A stretch of DNA of 64,000 bases, from contig OX393576.1 in NCBI GenBank assembly GCA_947652605.1, positions 17,510,575 to 17,574,574 on the forward strand, written 5' to 3'. The stretch comes from Elmis aenea (lineage: Eukaryota > Arthropoda > Insecta > Coleoptera > Elmidae). Under the pieces are notes generated by a model. The model made no database searches. It saw only the letters and a list, made by a program, of their open reading frames with translations, and was not told the origin of the DNA. Made by a program: the position numbers and the translations under genes. This document shows positions 59,961 through 64,000 of the stretch, in pieces; the stretch's first letter is position 1, and the number at the start of each line of letters is the position of its first letter.

Positions 59961-61745
59961 CGAGAAGCTTTACCACTATATAAAATTTAGAATTGAAGCA
60001 AACAAATGAATTACTCTTTTTTAATAAACATCTAAAATTACATAAATCAGTTGTACGTTTACAAACAATCTGCATAATAAATTATCGAACATATGCTGTT
60101 CAAAAATTTAAATTTAAATTTGCTTTTTTTGCTTATCAAGTTGCAGTGAATTATCGTGTTAGCAATTTTACCATTATTTCTAAGGCATTATCAAATTTAT
60201 AAATTATTTGTGGTAGCAGTGTGGAGGTATAAAAACTAGAAAGCGACATTCTTCGGTTGAGATCGAAGTATTAATTTCGCGATTGTATTTTTAATTAGTC
60301 GTTTTAAAAAAAATTACCGCGAAACAGATTGCAAGATATAGGTATTTTGATAAATAGCCTCATCCCAAATAACCTTCCCACACAGTTGTGTATTCAGAAA
60401 GAATAAAAAGCCACGTTAATTAAAGAAGCATCGAACTAATCAGAGCTCATGTCTGTGTAGAAATAAATCAAACTCAGAACAGTCAGGCTAAAATAATTAC
60501 ACGTCTTGTTCAGGGTAGTGTAGCGTTCATCACGCGCACTGCATCCGAATCTAATATCGTTAATTAGATAACAGAAAAACCTCCGAGATTCGGGGGAATT
60601 TAAAATAAAATTCGTTGTTTTGTGATTAATGTCTTCTTCGTTTCGTGTTTTAATCGTAGACGAGATGTATCTATTCAGAATGTTATAAAAAATTTAACGG
60701 AAATGAATGTTTTCTAAGGACTCAGCGAGAGATGGAGGTTGAAAGTTAAAAATTGCTGGGGTTCTGTTGGTGTGCAGTGAAGCGTTCTCCCCACACATGT
60801 TAGTTTTTTGGGCTTTGGCTGTGTTGCTGCCAGGAGGTGCTATTCATCTTCGTCAACCTCGACGTCCGCATGTTGGCTGCACCCCCTAGTTTCATGCTAT
60901 GATTATGAAGTGCTTATAGAACGCTGCTATTGGTCAGCGATTTTTATCTCTAAAATTCAAACTATGCCCTGAACATTCATACGCGGCGGACATTGCAATA
61001 AGTTCACAACGTGTTCAAATCACCTACACCATCTATAAAATACGTACTGACCTTTATTAATATACCTATACTGCTCGACAATGCTTTAGATTTACAATAC
61101 TCGATTACATACCTCTGCCTTTTACACACAACTGTGACTTTACGTTGCATTCTATTTTATACGCAATTAGTTTAAGTATTTGTTTTCAGTCGTCATTTTT
61201 TACGTAATTTTTAGTAACAACTGCAAGAGCTCTAAAGTCAATGAGCTTAAGATAATTAATTTAACTCAGAGGCGTCGCCATAATTAAAAAAGTATGTGGA
61301 CTCCTAGGCCCTTAAATTACCTCCGGGCCCAGAGCCCCTGCACCTTCACATCGTCCCTGATTTCATTGTTTAGCAAGACATATGAATTCTCAAATGAGAG
61401 GTACACTTATAAAATTCAAATCGTTAAGTTTGACTATTATACGATATAAAAAAGATCATAACACTAAACACTATTGCCCTTTCCGTTTTCAAACTGCAGT
61501 TATTTAACGACTGTCTGTGAATCACAGCAGGCGACAGTAATTGATTTGAATGAAACGTCGTATAATATAAGCATTTTGCCCAGAAAAAAGTCGAAAATGC
61601 TTTCACTTAAATAACTATTTGTGTGGAAGTTACGTAGTTAATCGTGATAATTCCACTACTGTCATTAATGTCAATGCAAATGCATACGATTTATCACATT
61701 TGCTAGCGGGTAAATAGGAACCTTACTATTTGCAATCGGATAAAT
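59961..61745. other. Intronic, with less AT-rich unique patches
   Basis: Patches at 60500-60600 and 60690-60910 are unique and less AT-rich. CAGAGGCGTCGCC at 61266 looks like a single hAT-type end, without a partner. No gene. Confidence 0.4.
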
Positions 61746-61950
61746 TTTTGTTTACCTTCACCATGGCAACTCAATGAAATTTTAGAATCTTTGTTTACTT
61801 CACCATGGCAACGCAATAAAATTTTAGAATCTTTGTTTACTTCACCATGGCAACGCATAAAATTTTAGAATCTTTGTTTACTTCAACCATGGCAACGCAA
61901 TAAAATTTTAGAATCTTTGTTTACTTCACCATAGCAACGTTTAGAATAAT
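61746..61950. repeat. 42-bp tandem repeat with CCATGGCAAC core, 5 units
   Basis: CCATGGCAAC occurs at 61761, 61803, 61845 and 61887, and CCATAGCAAC at 61929, at an exact 42-base spacing. Between them AAATTTTAGAATCTTTG recurs. Single-base insertions and deletions cancel between units. Each core contains GCCAT on the minus strand and resembles half of an RFX X-box (GTTGCCATGG). Confidence 0.92.
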
Positions 61951-62150
61951 GTCAAAAGTTAAGTTTTCAACGTGTTTTTTATTGTTTGAACTAAATTAAA
62001 CAGCTTTTAATTTAAATAATAACTAATATGTTTAAAAATGTGCAGGTCAGCAAAGAGATTTGGTACTGCAAACAAAGAAAGTATAAATAAATAATAATTT
62101 ATATACCTAGGTAATTCTTATCAGTCGTGGAATTTTCGCTACAAATTCCA

Positions 62151-62343
62151 TTCGAGGTTAAAATTTTAGCAGGCCAAATTTTTATTTGTAACACTCGGTA
62201 TTGCTTTTTAATTTAAACTCGAATAAATTGACATTTAACAAATCGAAGAGCGCGTAGTTTTTTTCGCTTTATTCTCGTTAATTGTTACTAAGCAACAACT
62301 AGTGTCAAATCAAAATTTGGCCGGCAAATTTTAACCTCTTGCG
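62151..62343. mobile_element. Inverted-repeat MITE with GAGGTTAAAATTT ends
   Basis: CGAGGTTAAAATTTTAGCAG (62153) pairs with its inverted copy GGCCGGCAAATTTTAACCTC (62320-62339), and the inner CCAAATTTTTATTTG pairs with CAAATCAAAATTTGG. Arms are about 35 bp. The 120-bp interior is noncoding. Confidence 0.7.

Positions 62344-64000
<1,657 letters not shown>

Noticed and set aside
61746..61950. CRISPR-like regularly spaced repeat (also the array at 16286)
   Set aside because: No unique spacers; units are head-to-tail tandem repeats in an insect genome.

Overview
The window comes from an insect and carries the 5' half of the Hox gene Antennapedia on the + strand. A beetle is the best fit, but that assignment rests on recognition, not on a search. 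The evidence for Antp is the coding exon at 47118-47850, whose conserved blocks occur in the right order (SSYFANSYM, MPYPRFPPYDRM, PVVYASCKLQA, the YPWM hexapeptide). It is followed by a second exon that opens the homeodomain in the same frame at 63937 and is cut by the window edge at homeodomain residue 21. The DNA is strongly AT-rich with long introns, and no other intact protein-coding gene was found.

Layout. Positions 1-46878 lie upstream of the first coding exon and are probably promoter-distal flank plus a long 5' intron. A GC-richer segment near 2460-2900, with an initiator-like TCAGTT and a following splice donor, is a candidate distal promoter and noncoding leader exon. The leader of the coding exon probably starts at 46879 and carries two short upstream ORFs. 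The intron at 47851-63936 is 16,086 bp and joins the exons in phase 1. If the cluster has the usual insect orientation, Ubx lies beyond the left edge and ftz/Scr beyond the right edge.

The non-coding part is heavily invaded by small, mostly non-autonomous transposons and by broken transposase relics. The most striking set is a group of foldback elements. Each reads as a near-complete palindrome and ends in TACAGGGTG or the close variants TACCGGGTG and TACAGAGTG: 4342-5773, 9701-10583, 13188-13745, 29902-30378, 31866-32638, 41875-43128 and 56422-57092, plus degenerate or half copies at 22620-23101 and 24809-25830. Other mobile DNA includes hAT-type elements (6436-6929, two overlapping copies within 18691-20050, 34117-35413, 58415-58803, and a hAT transposase relic near 59244-59960). 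There are also a Harbinger-like MITE with TTA duplication (34280-34436), Tc1/mariner-like relics (12062-12121 and 51306-51851), a piggyBac-like relic (49386-50478), an RTE/LINE-type reverse-transcriptase C-terminal relic (17391-17745), and several inverted-repeat MITEs.

Tandem structure: a 30-bp minisatellite of 12 units (16286-16642), an exact-looking 593-bp head-to-tail duplication (18691-19876), a 112-bp duplication (5849-6072), and a 42-bp repeat of five units in the Antp intron (61746-61950), each unit with a CCATGGCAAC-type motif. No tRNA, rRNA, known Hox-cluster microRNA or CRISPR array was recognised. All calls are by eye.
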